From: Burkholderiales bacterium
GTDB taxonomy: Bacteria > Pseudomonadota > Gammaproteobacteria > Burkholderiales > SHXO01
Direction of reading: 5' to 3'
Length of the DNA stretch: 35,247 nucleotides
Assembly (NCBI GenBank): GCA_020854105.1
Contig: JADZGB010000021.1
Location: 1 to 35,247, forward strand
A program made the position numbers and the translations under genes. Positions within the stretch are counted from its first letter, which is position 1. Every line of letters starts with the position of its first letter. Shown here in pieces: positions 27,322-35,247 of the stretch. Below the pieces are notes generated by a model. The model saw only the letters and a list, made by a program, of their open reading frames with translations. It was not told the DNA's origin and did no database searches.

Positions 27322-28596
27322 ATGAACGTACTGGTGATCGGCAGCGGCGGACGCGAGCACGCGCTCGCCTGGCGGCTGGCGCTATCGCCGCGCGTGGGGC
27401 GCGTCTTCGTCGCGCCGGGCAACGCCGGCACGGCGCGCGAGCAGCGCGTGCAGAACGTCTCCCTCACCGATACCGCAGCACTGGTCGCGTTCGCGCAGCG
27501 CGAGACCGTCGCCCTGACCGTGGTGGGGCCGGAAGCGCCTCTGGCCGCCGGCATCGTCGACGCCTTCCGTGCCGCGGGCCTGCGCATCTTCGGCCCGACG
27601 CGCGCCGCGGCGCAGCTGGAGAGCTCGAAGGACTTCGCCAAGGCCTTCATGAGCGAGTACGGCATACCGACCGCCGCCTATCGCACGTTCACGGATGCAG
27701 CCGCTGCCCGCGCCTACATCGGCGAGCGCGGCGCCCCGATCGTCGTGAAGGCGGACGGCCTCGCCGCGGGCAAGGGCGTCGTGGTGGCGATGACCGAGGG
27801 GCAGGCATGCGCCGCGGTGGACGACATGCTGGTCGGCAACCGCATGGGCAGTGCAGGGGCGCGCGTGGTGGTCGAAGAGTTCCTGGAGGGCGAGGAGGCG
27901 AGCTTCATCGTAATGGTGGATGGCCGCAACGTATTGCCGCTGGCCACCAGCCAGGACCACAAGCGTCTGCTCGACGGCGATCTCGGTCCCAATACCGGAG
28001 GCATGGGCGCGTATTCGCCCGCGCCCGTGCTGACGGCCGAGTTGCACGAGCGCGCCATGCGCGAGGTGATCCAGCCGGTCGTGACCGGCATGCAGGCGCG
28101 CGGCACCCCCTACAGCGGATTCCTCTACGCTGGACTGATGATCACGCCCGCAGGACAGCTCGAGGTGCTCGAGTTCAACTGCCGCCTGGGCGACCCGGAG
28201 ACTCAGCCGATCATGATGCGGCTCGAGAGCGATCTCTTCGGGCTGCTCGAACTGGCGGCGGACGGGCGGCTCGACCACGCCGAGGCGCGGTGGGATCGGC
28301 GCTTCGCGCTCGGCGTGGTGCTCGCCGCAGCGGGCTACCCCGAGGATCCGCGCAAGGGCGACGAGATCACCGTGCTGCCCGAGAACGCGGCCGACTGTCA
28401 CGTGTTCCATGCCGGCACGGCCCTGATGGACGATCGCATCGTGACCAACGGCGGCCGCGTGCTATGCGTGACCGCGCTCGGAGACGACGTGCACATGGCG
28501 CGTCGCCGCGCGTACGAGATGGCCGGGCGCATCCGTTTCGACGGGCTGCAGATGCGCCGCGACATCGGTCATCGTGCACTTGCCGCCCGCGGCTGA
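27322..28596 (+). CDS. purD: Phosphoribosylamine-glycine ligase
   Basis: ATP-grasp enzyme that joins phosphoribosylamine to glycine, step two of purine synthesis. The 424-residue protein begins with MNVLVIGSGGREHALAWRL and continues with VGPEAPLAAGIVDAF. The ATP-grasp region (about 105-300) has SKDFAKAFM, VKADGLAAGKGVVVA, FLEGEEASFIVMVDG, TSQDHKRLLDGDLGPNTGGMGAYSPAP and the metal-binding EFNCRLGDPETQ. The C-terminal domain contains HAGTA and GGRVLCVTALG. It follows purH by 37 bases and precedes hemF by 18, so the three may be cotranscribed. Confidence 0.97.
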   Translation: MNVLVIGSGGREHALAWRLALSPRVGRVFVAPGNAGTAREQRVQNVSLTDTAALVAFAQRETVALTVVGPEAPLAAGIVDAFRAAGLRIFGPTRAAAQLESSKDFAKAFMSEYGIPTAAYRTFTDAAAARAYIGERGAPIVVKADGLAAGKGVVVAMTEGQACAAVDDMLVGNRMGSAGARVVVEEFLEGEEASFIVMVDGRNVLPLATSQDHKRLLDGDLGPNTGGMGAYSPAPVLTAELHERAMREVIQPVVTGMQARGTPYSGFLYAGLMITPAGQLEVLEFNCRLGDPETQPIMMRLESDLFGLLELAADGRLDHAEARWDRRFALGVVLAAAGYPEDPRKGDEITVLPENAADCHVFHAGTALMDDRIVTNGGRVLCVTALGDDVHMARRRAYEMAGRIRFDGLQMRRDIGHRALAARG

Positions 28597-28614
28597 AGGA
28601 GCGGGACCCCGGTA

Positions 28615-29520
28615 ATGGTCGATACAGCCGCCGTCAAGAGCTATCTGACCGGATTGCAGTCGCGCATCGTCGCGGCACTGGAGGCCCTGGACGGGCAGAC
28701 CTTCCGGCGCGACCCGTGGGAGCGGCCGGAAGGCGGGGGCGGCATCGGCTGCCTGGTCGAGGAAGGCCGGCTGTTCGAACGTGGCGGCGTGAACTTCTCC
28801 CACGTCACGGGAAGCCGGTTGCCTGCGTCGGCGAGCGCATCCCGACCCGGACTCGCCGGCCGCGCGTTCCAGGCGATGGGCGTGTCGCTGGTGCTGCATC
28901 CCCGCAACCCCTACGTGCCCACGGTGCACATGAACGTGCGCTTCTTCGTGGCCGAGCGCGCCGACGCGGAGCCGGTGTGGTGGTTCGGCGGCGGCATGGA
29001 CCTGACGCCCTACTACGGGGAAGAGGAAGACGCCGTCCACTTCCATCGCACCTGCCGCGATGCGCTCGAGCCGTTCGGTGCGGAACTGCATCCGCGCTTC
29101 AAGAAGTGGTGCGACGACTACTTCTACCTCAGGCATCGGAGTGAACCGCGCGGCGTCGGCGGGATCTTCTTCGATGATCTGTCCGAGCCCGACTTCGGCA
29201 CCAGCTTCGCCCTTCTGCGCAGCGTGGGCGATCATTTTCTGCCGGCCTACGCGCCGATCGCCGAGCGCCGCCGCGCTCGTGCGTACGGTTCGCGCGAGCG
29301 CGACTTCCAGGCCTACCGTCGCGGCCGCTACGTCGAGTTCAATCTGGTGTTCGACCGCGGTACGCTGTTCGGTCTGCAGTCGGGCGGGCGCACCGAGTCG
29401 ATCCTCATGTCGCTGCCGCCGATCGTGAAATGGCGCTACGACTGGCATCCGGAACCGGGCAGCGCGGAGGCAAGACTGTACGAAGTCTTCCTCAGGCCGC
29501 GCGACTGGGCCTCCTGCTAG
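28615..29520 (+). CDS. hemF: Oxygen-dependent coproporphyrinogen III oxidase
   Basis: Oxidatively decarboxylates coproporphyrinogen III to protoporphyrinogen IX using O2, a cytoplasmic haem step. The 301-residue homodimer-type protein shows the family blocks [106 protein letters not shown] and [11 protein letters not shown]; these are essentially diagnostic. The conserved His residues of the active site are present. A GGAG lies upstream of the ATG. The enzyme implies growth with oxygen; the anaerobic HemN/HemZ enzyme is not in this window. Confidence 0.97.
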   Translation: MVDTAAVKSYLTGLQSRIVAALEALDGQTFRRDPWERPEGGGGIGCLVEEGRLFERGGVNFSHVTGSRLPASASASRPGLAGRAFQAMGVSLVLHPRNPYVPTVHMNVRFFVAERADAEPVWWFGGGMDLTPYYGEEEDAVHFHRTCRDALEPFGAELHPRFKKWCDDYFYLRHRSEPRGVGGIFFDDLSEPDFGTSFALLRSVGDHFLPAYAPIAERRRARAYGSRERDFQAYRRGRYVEFNLVFDRGTLFGLQSGGRTESILMSLPPIVKWRYDWHPEPGSAEARLYEVFLRPRDWASC

Positions 29521-29611
29521 GACCGCAGTTCAGGCAAACCGGAACTACCGGCGGTACCGGCACGGGTCTTGCGCTGTACCGACCCGCCTGTCACGGACGA
29601 AGGAGATCAGG

Positions 29612-29953
29612 GTGAGATCACGATATTTTGCAGTGCTGATGTTCGCATGCGCGATCGGCACGGCGAGCGCGGGCGACGTCGACACCGGCGCGGTCATCGG
29701 CGGCGCGATCGGCGGCGGTGCGGGCGCCGGCGTCGGATCGAAGGTCGGCGGCACCGGCGGTGCGATCATCGGTGGTGCGATCGGCGGCGCCGCCGGCGCG
29801 GCGATCGGATCCAGCGCGACCAAGAAGGAGCCGGAGAAGGTCGTGGTCAGGGAGCGCGTAGTGGAAAGAGAGGTGCGCGTCGTGGAGAAGCACTCCGGGC
29901 CGCCCGGACACAGCCGCGGCAAGAAGAAGGGCTGGAAGAAGCACGACATGTGA
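29612..29953 (+). CDS. Small exported glycine-zipper protein
   Basis: A 113-residue protein with a signal peptide (about 1-20, AVLMFACAIGTASAG). A glycine-zipper stretch at about 25-67 follows (repeats of the type GAVIGGAIGGGAGAG and GAIIGGAIGGAAGAA). The C-terminal tail is highly charged (KKEPEKVVVRERVVEREVRVVEK, then HSGPPGHSRGKKKGW). It starts with GTG at 29612, 6 bases after a strong AAGGAG. Glycine-zipper segments of this kind insert into or associate with the outer membrane in other bacteria; the role here is unknown. It is convergent with livF across a bidirectional terminator. Confidence 0.8.
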   Translation: MRSRYFAVLMFACAIGTASAGDVDTGAVIGGAIGGGAGAGVGSKVGGTGGAIIGGAIGGAAGAAIGSSATKKEPEKVVVRERVVEREVRVVEKHSGPPGHSRGKKKGWKKHDM

Positions 29954-29992
29954 CGCTGCGCGTCGCGGCGGTCGCCGCGACACGACTTCCCT

Positions 29993-30024
29993 GCGAAACG
30001 GCCCGCATGTGCGGGCCGTTTCGC
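29993..30024. terminator. Bidirectional terminator between the glycine-zipper gene and livF
   Basis: A perfect 15-bp inverted repeat (29993-30007 with 30010-30024) has a two-base centre. The outer part carries AAACGG and CCGTTT, giving a T-rich 3' arm in both directions. It lies 39 bases after one stop and 12 bases before the other. Confidence 0.8.
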
Positions 30025-30036
30025 TTGGTGCGGCGC

Positions 30037-30743
<707 letters not shown>

Positions 30744-30747
<4 letters not shown>

Positions 30748-31520
30748 GGCAGCGCGCCTCCCAGATAGGCCTCGATCACCTTGGCGTCCTTCTGCACCTC
30801 GGCGGGGGCACCTTCGGCAATCTTCTTGCCGTAGTCGAGCACCGCCACCCGATCGCACAGCCCCATCACCAGCTTGACGTCGTGCTCGATGAGCAGGATG
30901 GTCACGCCGTCTGCGCGGATGCGCTCGAGCAGCTTGCGCAATCCCGCGGTCTCGGTCGGATTCATGCCGGCGGCCGGTTCGTCGAGCGCGAGCAGCTTCG
31001 GGTCGGTCGCCAGCGCACGAGCGATCTCGAGGCGACGCTGATCGCCGTAGGGCAGGTTGCGCGCCAGTGAATGCCCATGGTGGCGTACACCGACGTAGTC
31101 GAGCAGTTCGCGCGCACGGGCACGTATCGCCTTCTCCTCGGCCTTCTGCCCCCCTGTACGCAGCATCGCCCCCCAGGCCCCGGCGCGGGTGCGGGCATGG
31201 CGCCCGACCATCACGTTCTCCAGCGCGGTCATGTTCTGGAACAGGCGGATGTTCTGGAACGTGCGCGCGATGCCGGCCTCCACGATGCGATACGGCTTGC
31301 ACCCGGTGAAATCGGCACCGTCCACGTGGATCGCGCCCGCGGTGGGCTGATAGATGCCGGTGAGGCAGTTGAACAACGTGGTCTTGCCGGCGCCGTTGGG
31401 GCCGATCAGCCCGAAGATCGATCCGCGCCGGATTTCCACGGAAACGCTCGACAGCGCGATCAGGCCGCCGAAGCGCTTCTCGATGCCGCGGGCCTCGAGC
31501 AGAGGCAGGGCCTGGCTCAT
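30744..31520 (-). CDS. livG: Branched-chain amino acid-type ABC transporter ATP-binding protein LivG
   Basis: Second ATPase of the transporter, 258 residues. It has Walker [17 protein letters not shown], a LivG-type insert with [22 protein letters not shown], signature [15 protein letters not shown] (LSYGxQ type), Walker [14 protein letters not shown] and switch histidine in [12 protein letters not shown]. The long loop after [10 protein letters not shown] ([19 protein letters not shown]) is usual for LivG. The ATG at 31520 is 2 bases from the livM stop. The same frame is open through much of livM and livH but is not coding there. Confidence 0.96.
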
Positions 31521-31522
31521 CG

Positions 31523-32599
31523 TCAATCGTGCTCTTCGAGCTCGCGCTTGCGCGTGGCCGAAGGCAGCAGGCCGGCCGGGCGATAGAGCATCATCAGGAC
31601 GAGCGCAAGGCCGAACAGCAGCATGCGGATCACTTCCGGCTCGATCAGCAGCTTGCCGAAGATCGCGTACTGGATCGGCGCCACCGTGTAGCGCAGGATC
31701 TCGGGGCCGAAGGACAGCAGCAAGGCACCGATGATGACACCCCACACGTTGCCCATGCCGCCCAGCACCACCATGGCGAGTACCATGATGGACTCGACCA
31801 GCACGAAGCTCTCCGGGCTGACGAAACCCTGCATGGCGGAGAACATGCCCCCGGCGATGCCGCCGAAGCTGGCCCCCATGGCGAAGGCGAGTAGCTTGAC
31901 GTTGCGCGTGTTGATGCCCATCGCCTGCGCGGCGAGTTCGTCCTCGCGGATGGCCATCCACGCCCGCCCCACGCGCGAGTTCTCCAGCCGCAGGTTGACC
32001 ACGACCACGAGCACGAGCACGACGAGCAGCAGGTAGTAGTACTTGATCGGGCCGCTGAAATCCAGGCCGGCGATGCTGCTGGTGCGGCTGAAGTTGAATC
32101 CGCCGACGCGGAAAGGATCGATCAGCGTGATGCCGCGCGGTCCGTTGGTGATATTGACCGGCTGGGCTAGGTTGTTGAGGAAGATGCGCACGATCTCGCC
32201 GAAGCCGAGCGTGACGATGGCGAGGTAGTCGCCGCGCAACTTCAGCGTCGGCGCCCCCAGCAGCACCCCGAAGATGCAGGCGACCAGGGCGCCGATGGGC
32301 AGGATGATCCAGAACGGCAGGTGCAGGCCGAAGTGCGGCGAGGCGAGGATCGCGTAGGTATAGGCGCCCACGCCGTAGAACGCGATGTAGCCGAGATCGA
32401 GCAGGCCGGCGAAACCGACCACGATGTTCAGGCCGAGCGACAGCAGGATGAACAGGATTGCGAGATTGGTGATGCGCACCCACGCGGTGCCCACCTGCGC
32501 GAGCACGAAAGGCAGCGCGGTCAGTGCAGCGGCGACGAGCACTATGCCCACCCAGCGCATTGCCGGGTTGCGCACGGACTGCTTGATCGCCTCTGCCAT
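31523..32599 (-). CDS. livM: Branched-chain amino acid-type ABC transporter permease LivM
   Basis: Inner-membrane permease that pairs with LivH. The 358-residue protein has around nine to ten hydrophobic segments and the family core [52 protein letters not shown] follows. The ATPase-contact region is [43 protein letters not shown], then [13 protein letters not shown] and [10 protein letters not shown]. The start at 32599 lies 9 bases after the livH stop. Confidence 0.96.
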   Translation of the reverse strand: MAEAIKQSVRNPAMRWVGIVLVAAALTALPFVLAQVGTAWVRITNLAILFILLSLGLNIVVGFAGLLDLGYIAFYGVGAYTYAILASPHFGLHLPFWIILPIGALVACIFGVLLGAPTLKLRGDYLAIVTLGFGEIVRIFLNNLAQPVNITNGPRGITLIDPFRVGGFNFSRTSSIAGLDFSGPIKYYYLLLVVLVLVVVVNLRLENSRVGRAWMAIREDELAAQAMGINTRNVKLLAFAMGASFGGIAGGMFSAMQGFVSPESFVLVESIMVLAMVVLGGMGNVWGVIIGALLLSFGPEILRYTVAPIQYAIFGKLLIEPEVIRMLLFGLALVLMMLYRPAGLLPSATRKRELEEHD

Positions 32600-32608
32600 G
32601 GCGTATCC

Positions 32609-33598
32609 CTACGCCCGGTCGCCGACGCGCTCGCCCAGCAGGCCGGACGGGCGGAACACCAGCACCAGGATCAGGACGACGAACGCGAACACGTCCTGAT
32701 AGTTGCTGCCGAACACCACCACGTGGCCGTCCTCCGCGCAGCGCTGCGCGAGCGAGGTCGAGATCCAGTCGATGTGGCACAGGTCGGTCAATTCGCCGAT
32801 GTAGCCGGTGCCCAGCGCCTCCACGACGCCGAGCAGGATACCTCCCAGCATCGCACCGGCGAGATTGCCGATCCCGCCGAGCACGGCAGCGGCGAACGCC
32901 TTCATGCCCAGCAGCGCGCCCATCTTGTAGTGGGCGATGCCGTAGTAGGTACCGATCATCACGCCGGCGATGGCCGCGAGCGCCGCACCGATGACGAACG
33001 TCGCCGCGATCACCTGGTTCACGTTCACGCCCATCAGGCCCGCCATCTGCGCGTTCTCGGAGGTAGCACGCATCGCCACGCCCAGACGGGTGCGGTACAC
33101 GATGAGCGTCAGTACCGCCATCATCAGCACCGACACGGAGACGATCGCGATCTGCACCGCACTGACGTGCGCACCGGCGACCTCGAACACGGGATTGGCG
33201 ACGATCTGGGGAAAGGACAGCGGATTGCGGCTCCAGACGAGCATCGCCACCTGCTGCAGGATGATGGAAATGCCGATGGCGGTGATGAGCGGTGCCAGAC
33301 GCGGCGCGCCGCGCAAGGGCCGGTAGGCCACGCGTTCCATCGTGTAGCCGACCGCCATGCACACGGGCACCGCGGACATCGCGCCGGCGAGGACCACCAC
33401 CAGCGGCGGCAATCCGCTCGAGGCGGCCAGCGCGCCGATCACGCTGAGCCCGACCATGGCACCCACCATCACCACCTCGCCGTGCGCGAAATTGATCAGC
33501 TGCACGATGCCGTAGACCATCGTATAGCCGAGCGCGACGACGGCATACACGCTGCCGAGCGTCAGCCCGTTGATGATCTGCTGCAGGAAGATGTCCAT
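32609..33598 (-). CDS. livH: Branched-chain amino acid-type ABC transporter permease LivH
   Basis: Inner-membrane permease with the LivH signature MDIFLQQIINGLTLGSVYAVVALGYTMVYGIVQLINFAHGEVVMVGA. Further blocks are RVAYRPLRGAPRLAPLITAIGISIILQ, RTRLGVAMRATSENAQMAGLMGVNVNQVIAATFVIGAALAAIAGV, GMKAFAAAVLGGIGNLAGAMLGG and VFRPSGLLGERV. It is 329 residues, slightly longer than E. coli LivH (308). The extra length includes a soluble insert near the C-terminus (ELTDLCHIDWISTSLAQRCAEDGHVV). It follows livK across a terminator hairpin. Confidence 0.96.
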   Translation of the reverse strand: MDIFLQQIINGLTLGSVYAVVALGYTMVYGIVQLINFAHGEVVMVGAMVGLSVIGALAASSGLPPLVVVLAGAMSAVPVCMAVGYTMERVAYRPLRGAPRLAPLITAIGISIILQQVAMLVWSRNPLSFPQIVANPVFEVAGAHVSAVQIAIVSVSVLMMAVLTLIVYRTRLGVAMRATSENAQMAGLMGVNVNQVIAATFVIGAALAAIAGVMIGTYYGIAHYKMGALLGMKAFAAAVLGGIGNLAGAMLGGILLGVVEALGTGYIGELTDLCHIDWISTSLAQRCAEDGHVVVFGSNYQDVFAFVVLILVLVFRPSGLLGERVGDRA

Positions 33599-33615
33599 CG
33601 AAGTGCGCTCAGGTT

Positions 33616-33642
33616 AAACAAAAACAGCACCCGAAGGTGCCG
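33616..33642 (-). terminator. Hairpin terminator between livK and livH
   Basis: On the minus strand CGGCACC (33636-33642) pairs with GGTGCTG (33625-33631) around a TTCG tetraloop, with one G-U pair, and TTTTTGTTT follows. It lies 38 bases after the livK stop and 17 before livH. Partial termination here would make far more binding protein than permease. Confidence 0.85.
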
Positions 33643-33680
33643 TTCTCGCACATCCAATCGGCCGGGCGTGGCGCTGGCCG

Positions 33681-34997
33681 CTACCTGCTTTCCCCGGCCG
33701 GCGCGGCTTGCGTGCCGTCGGATGCCGCAGCTTCAGCAGGCGCAGCCGCACCGCCCGCCTGCTGGACGAAGTCCTCGAACTTCACCATGCTGCCGCCCTT
33801 GATGATGGCGATGGGCTCGATCTTACCGGACTGGAGCGTGAAGATCGTTATCTCGGCGTCCTTGCGGTCACCCTTCTCGTCGAATTCGATCTTTCCACTC
33901 GCTCCCGAATAATCCAGCTTGTGCAGTTCGGGCAGGTACCTGGCCGGATCGACGGAATCAGCCTGCTGCATGGCGGAGATCAGCAGCCTGACGCTGTCAT
34001 AGGTGAAGGGAGCGTAGATGATCGGGTCGGTATTGAAGCGCGCCCGGTAGGCGGCGATGAAGTCGGGGTTCGCCGCCTTGGCCGGAATGCCGGCCTGCGA
34101 GCAGATCAGGCCTTCTGCCGCTTCGCCCGCGAGTTGCGCCATCTTGTCGGTGCACGCGCCGTCGCCGAAGGCAAAGACCACGTTCATGCCGAGTTCCCTG
34201 CCCTGCCTGACCATGGGACCGGCGGCCGAATCCATGCCGCCGTAGAAGATCGCCTCCGGCTTCTTCCCGCGCAGCTTGGTGAGCACGGCCTTCCAGTCGC
34301 GCGTCTCGGTCGTCCCCTTCTCGCGCGGCAACACCTTCACGCCGGCTGCCTTCAGACTCTTCTCCACCTCGTTGGCCAGGCCCTCGCCATACGCGGACGC
34401 GTCATCGATCACCGCGACCAGTTTCGGCTTCTTCTCGGCGATCAGGTAGCTCGCCACGGCCGGCCCCTGCTGGTCATCGCGGCCGACGGTGCGGAAGGTC
34501 ACCTTGAAACCCTGCTCGGTGAGCTTGGGGTTGGTGGCGGAGCCGGAGATCATGGGGATGCCGGCCTGCTCGTAGACGGCGGAGGCGGGAATCGTCACGC
34601 CCGAGTTCAGGTGCCCGACGACTCCGGCAACCTGAGCATCGACGAACTTCTGGGCGATGATCGGGCCCTTGTCGGGCTTGCCTTCGTCATCCTCGCTCAT
34701 CAACTCGAAGGTAATCTTCTCGCCGCCGATGGTGATGCCCTTCCTGTTGGCTTCCTCGACTGCGAGAAGAGCCCCGTTCTCGTTGTCCTTGCCCAGGTGG
34801 GAGATATCGCCCGTGAGCGGCGCAGCGTGGCCGATCCTGACCATCCTGCCCGCGGACTGCGCGGCCGTCGAGGCGTCCGTGCCGGCGGCTGGCGCCGCTT
34901 CCTCCTGCTTGCCGCACCCGGCCAGGGCGACGGCACCGGCCGCAATCAGCACCGCGACGGTGGACTTGAGCTTCGATACCAGGTCGGTCGTTGTCAT
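33681..34997 (-). CDS. livK: Branched-chain amino acid-type ABC transporter substrate-binding lipoprotein
   Basis: Periplasmic binding protein of the Leu/Ile/Val-binding family, 438 residues from the ATG at 34997, which has GGAG 5 bases upstream; an upstream in-frame start lies inside the leader. Domain features: VRIGHAAPLTGDISHLGKDNENGALLAVEEAN, ELMSEDDEGKPDKGPIIAQKFVD, VVGHLNSGVTIPASAVYEQAGIPMISGSATNP and AVIDDASAYGEGLANEV, then IIYAPFTYDSVRLLISAMQQ. Two oddities: a lipobox (LAGC) gives a lipid-anchored N-terminus with a linker (KQEEAAPAAGTDASTAAQ), and the C-terminus ends in an Ala/Pro/Ser tail of about 25 residues. The ligand cannot be told; this family also binds amides, urea and aromatic acids. 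Confidence 0.95.
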   Translation of the reverse strand: MTTTDLVSKLKSTVAVLIAAGAVALAGCGKQEEAAPAAGTDASTAAQSAGRMVRIGHAAPLTGDISHLGKDNENGALLAVEEANRKGITIGGEKITFELMSEDDEGKPDKGPIIAQKFVDAQVAGVVGHLNSGVTIPASAVYEQAGIPMISGSATNPKLTEQGFKVTFRTVGRDDQQGPAVASYLIAEKKPKLVAVIDDASAYGEGLANEVEKSLKAAGVKVLPREKGTTETRDWKAVLTKLRGKKPEAIFYGGMDSAAGPMVRQGRELGMNVVFAFGDGACTDKMAQLAGEAAEGLICSQAGIPAKAANPDFIAAYRARFNTDPIIYAPFTYDSVRLLISAMQQADSVDPARYLPELHKLDYSGASGKIEFDEKGDRKDAEITIFTLQSGKIEPIAIIKGGSMVKFEDFVQQAGGAAAPAEAAASDGTQAAPAGESR

Positions 34998-35036
34998 GGT
35001 TTCTCCAGGGGCACGCAGGGGCCTCAACCGCGCCGG

Positions 35037-35065
35037 ATTATTCTCCGACCCCGTTCCGCTGTCAA
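35037..35065 (-). promoter_or_regulatory. Sigma-70 promoter of the livK operon
   Basis: On the minus strand TTGACA (35060-35065) is followed by exactly 17 bases and AATAAT (35037-35042). It is the best promoter in the window, one base from consensus. Transcription would start near 35030, leaving a leader of about 33 bases before the ATG at 34997. Confidence 0.9.
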
Positions 35066-35120
35066 TTTTGCGACAAGTTTCATCGAGTTGAGTGTGCAGC
35101 CAAGCGCCTGGCGGGCACCG

Positions 35121-35247
35121 ATCGGGATAGGGGCGGTCAGGTTACCTGACCGCTCCCCTCCCACACCACCCGGCATGCGGGTCCGCACCGGGCGGGTCGA
35201 GCGTCCGTTGCCGAAGCACCCATCGCCAGCAATTCCCGGTACGTCGT
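35121..35247 (-). mobile_element. Group II intron, 3' end with domains V and VI (runs off the window)
   Basis: Read on the minus strand, a maturase C-terminal fragment is followed directly by a domain V-like hairpin (CCCGGTGCGGACCCGCATGCCGGG with GTGTGGGAGGGG; 35160-35196 approximately). A domain VI hairpin follows (GCGGTCAGG and CCTGACCGC, 9 bp, 35132-35152). The element ends in CCTATCCCGAT at 35121, with an A eight bases from the end, the usual branch position. The order and sequence are those of bacterial group II introns. The element continues past the right edge. It ends 56 bases upstream of the livK -35 box. Confidence 0.82.
35197..35247 (-). pseudogene. Maturase C-terminal fragment
   Basis: Seventeen codons, TTYRELLAMGASATDAR, match the TYRELxxxGA segment found near the end of group II intron proteins. 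The frame should continue with a VAANSRRWW-like stretch of about 40 residues. Instead it runs straight into domain V and meets a stop at 35137, so the gene's end appears deleted. The rest of the gene lies outside the window. Confidence 0.7.

Noticed and set aside
34998-35036. Structured livK leader (livK RNA motif)
   Set aside because: The leader predicted from the promoter is only about 33 bases and shows no hairpin of note.

Overview
The window is a GC-rich, densely packed stretch of a betaproteobacterial chromosome. The evidence is gene order: pilMNOPQ divergent from a class A penicillin-binding protein, hemB next to engB and a di-haem cytochrome c4, hemL-thiE-thiD next to a rubredoxin, dusB-fis-purH-purD-hemF, and a livKHMGF uptake operon. 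The genus cannot be fixed from the sequence. Aerobic or facultative life is suggested by oxygen-dependent coproporphyrinogen oxidase (HemF), a UbiH-type flavin hydroxylase and cytochrome c4. There are no tRNA or rRNA genes, CRISPR arrays, prophages or DNA transposons. The only mobile DNA is group II intron sequence at the two window edges.

Layout. 1-316: remnant of a group II intron with part of its reverse transcriptase/maturase, directly behind the pilQ terminator. 368-5443 (-): pilM-N-O-P-Q, the type IV pilus alignment complex and secretin. 5590-9404 (+): mrcA (PBP1A), a coupled nucleotidyltransferase-like gene and a PilZ-domain YcgR-like protein. 9512-11326 (-): hemB and engB, with a candidate small RNA on the opposite strand between them. 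11430-12044 (+): cytochrome c4. 12054-14801 (-): thiD-thiE-hemL. 14881-15476 (+): rubredoxin and glyoxalase I. 15477-19945 (-): lptD-surA-rsmA. 20114-24341 (+): amgK-murU (MurNAc recycling), pepP and a ubiH-type gene. 24434-29953 (+): dusB-fis, purH-purD, hemF and a glycine-zipper protein. 30037-34997 (-): livK, a terminator, then livHMGF, under a near-consensus sigma-70 promoter. 35121-35247: the 3' end of another (or the same) group II intron.

How the genes fit together. Most of the window is housekeeping: envelope assembly (PBP1A, LptD, SurA, AmgK/MurU, pilus secretin), haem synthesis (hemB, hemL, hemF, all in separate units), thiamine and purine synthesis, ribosome and tRNA maturation (RsmA, EngB, DusB), and amino-acid-type solute import. 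The most interesting feature is a run of five consecutive hairpins on the + strand at 10582-10698, ending in a textbook intrinsic terminator and showing C-rich loops. It lies convergent with engB, the position held by Spot 42 in E. coli and ErsA in Pseudomonas. The second is the pair of intron fragments, which show that both window ends fall inside copies of the same kind of repeat.
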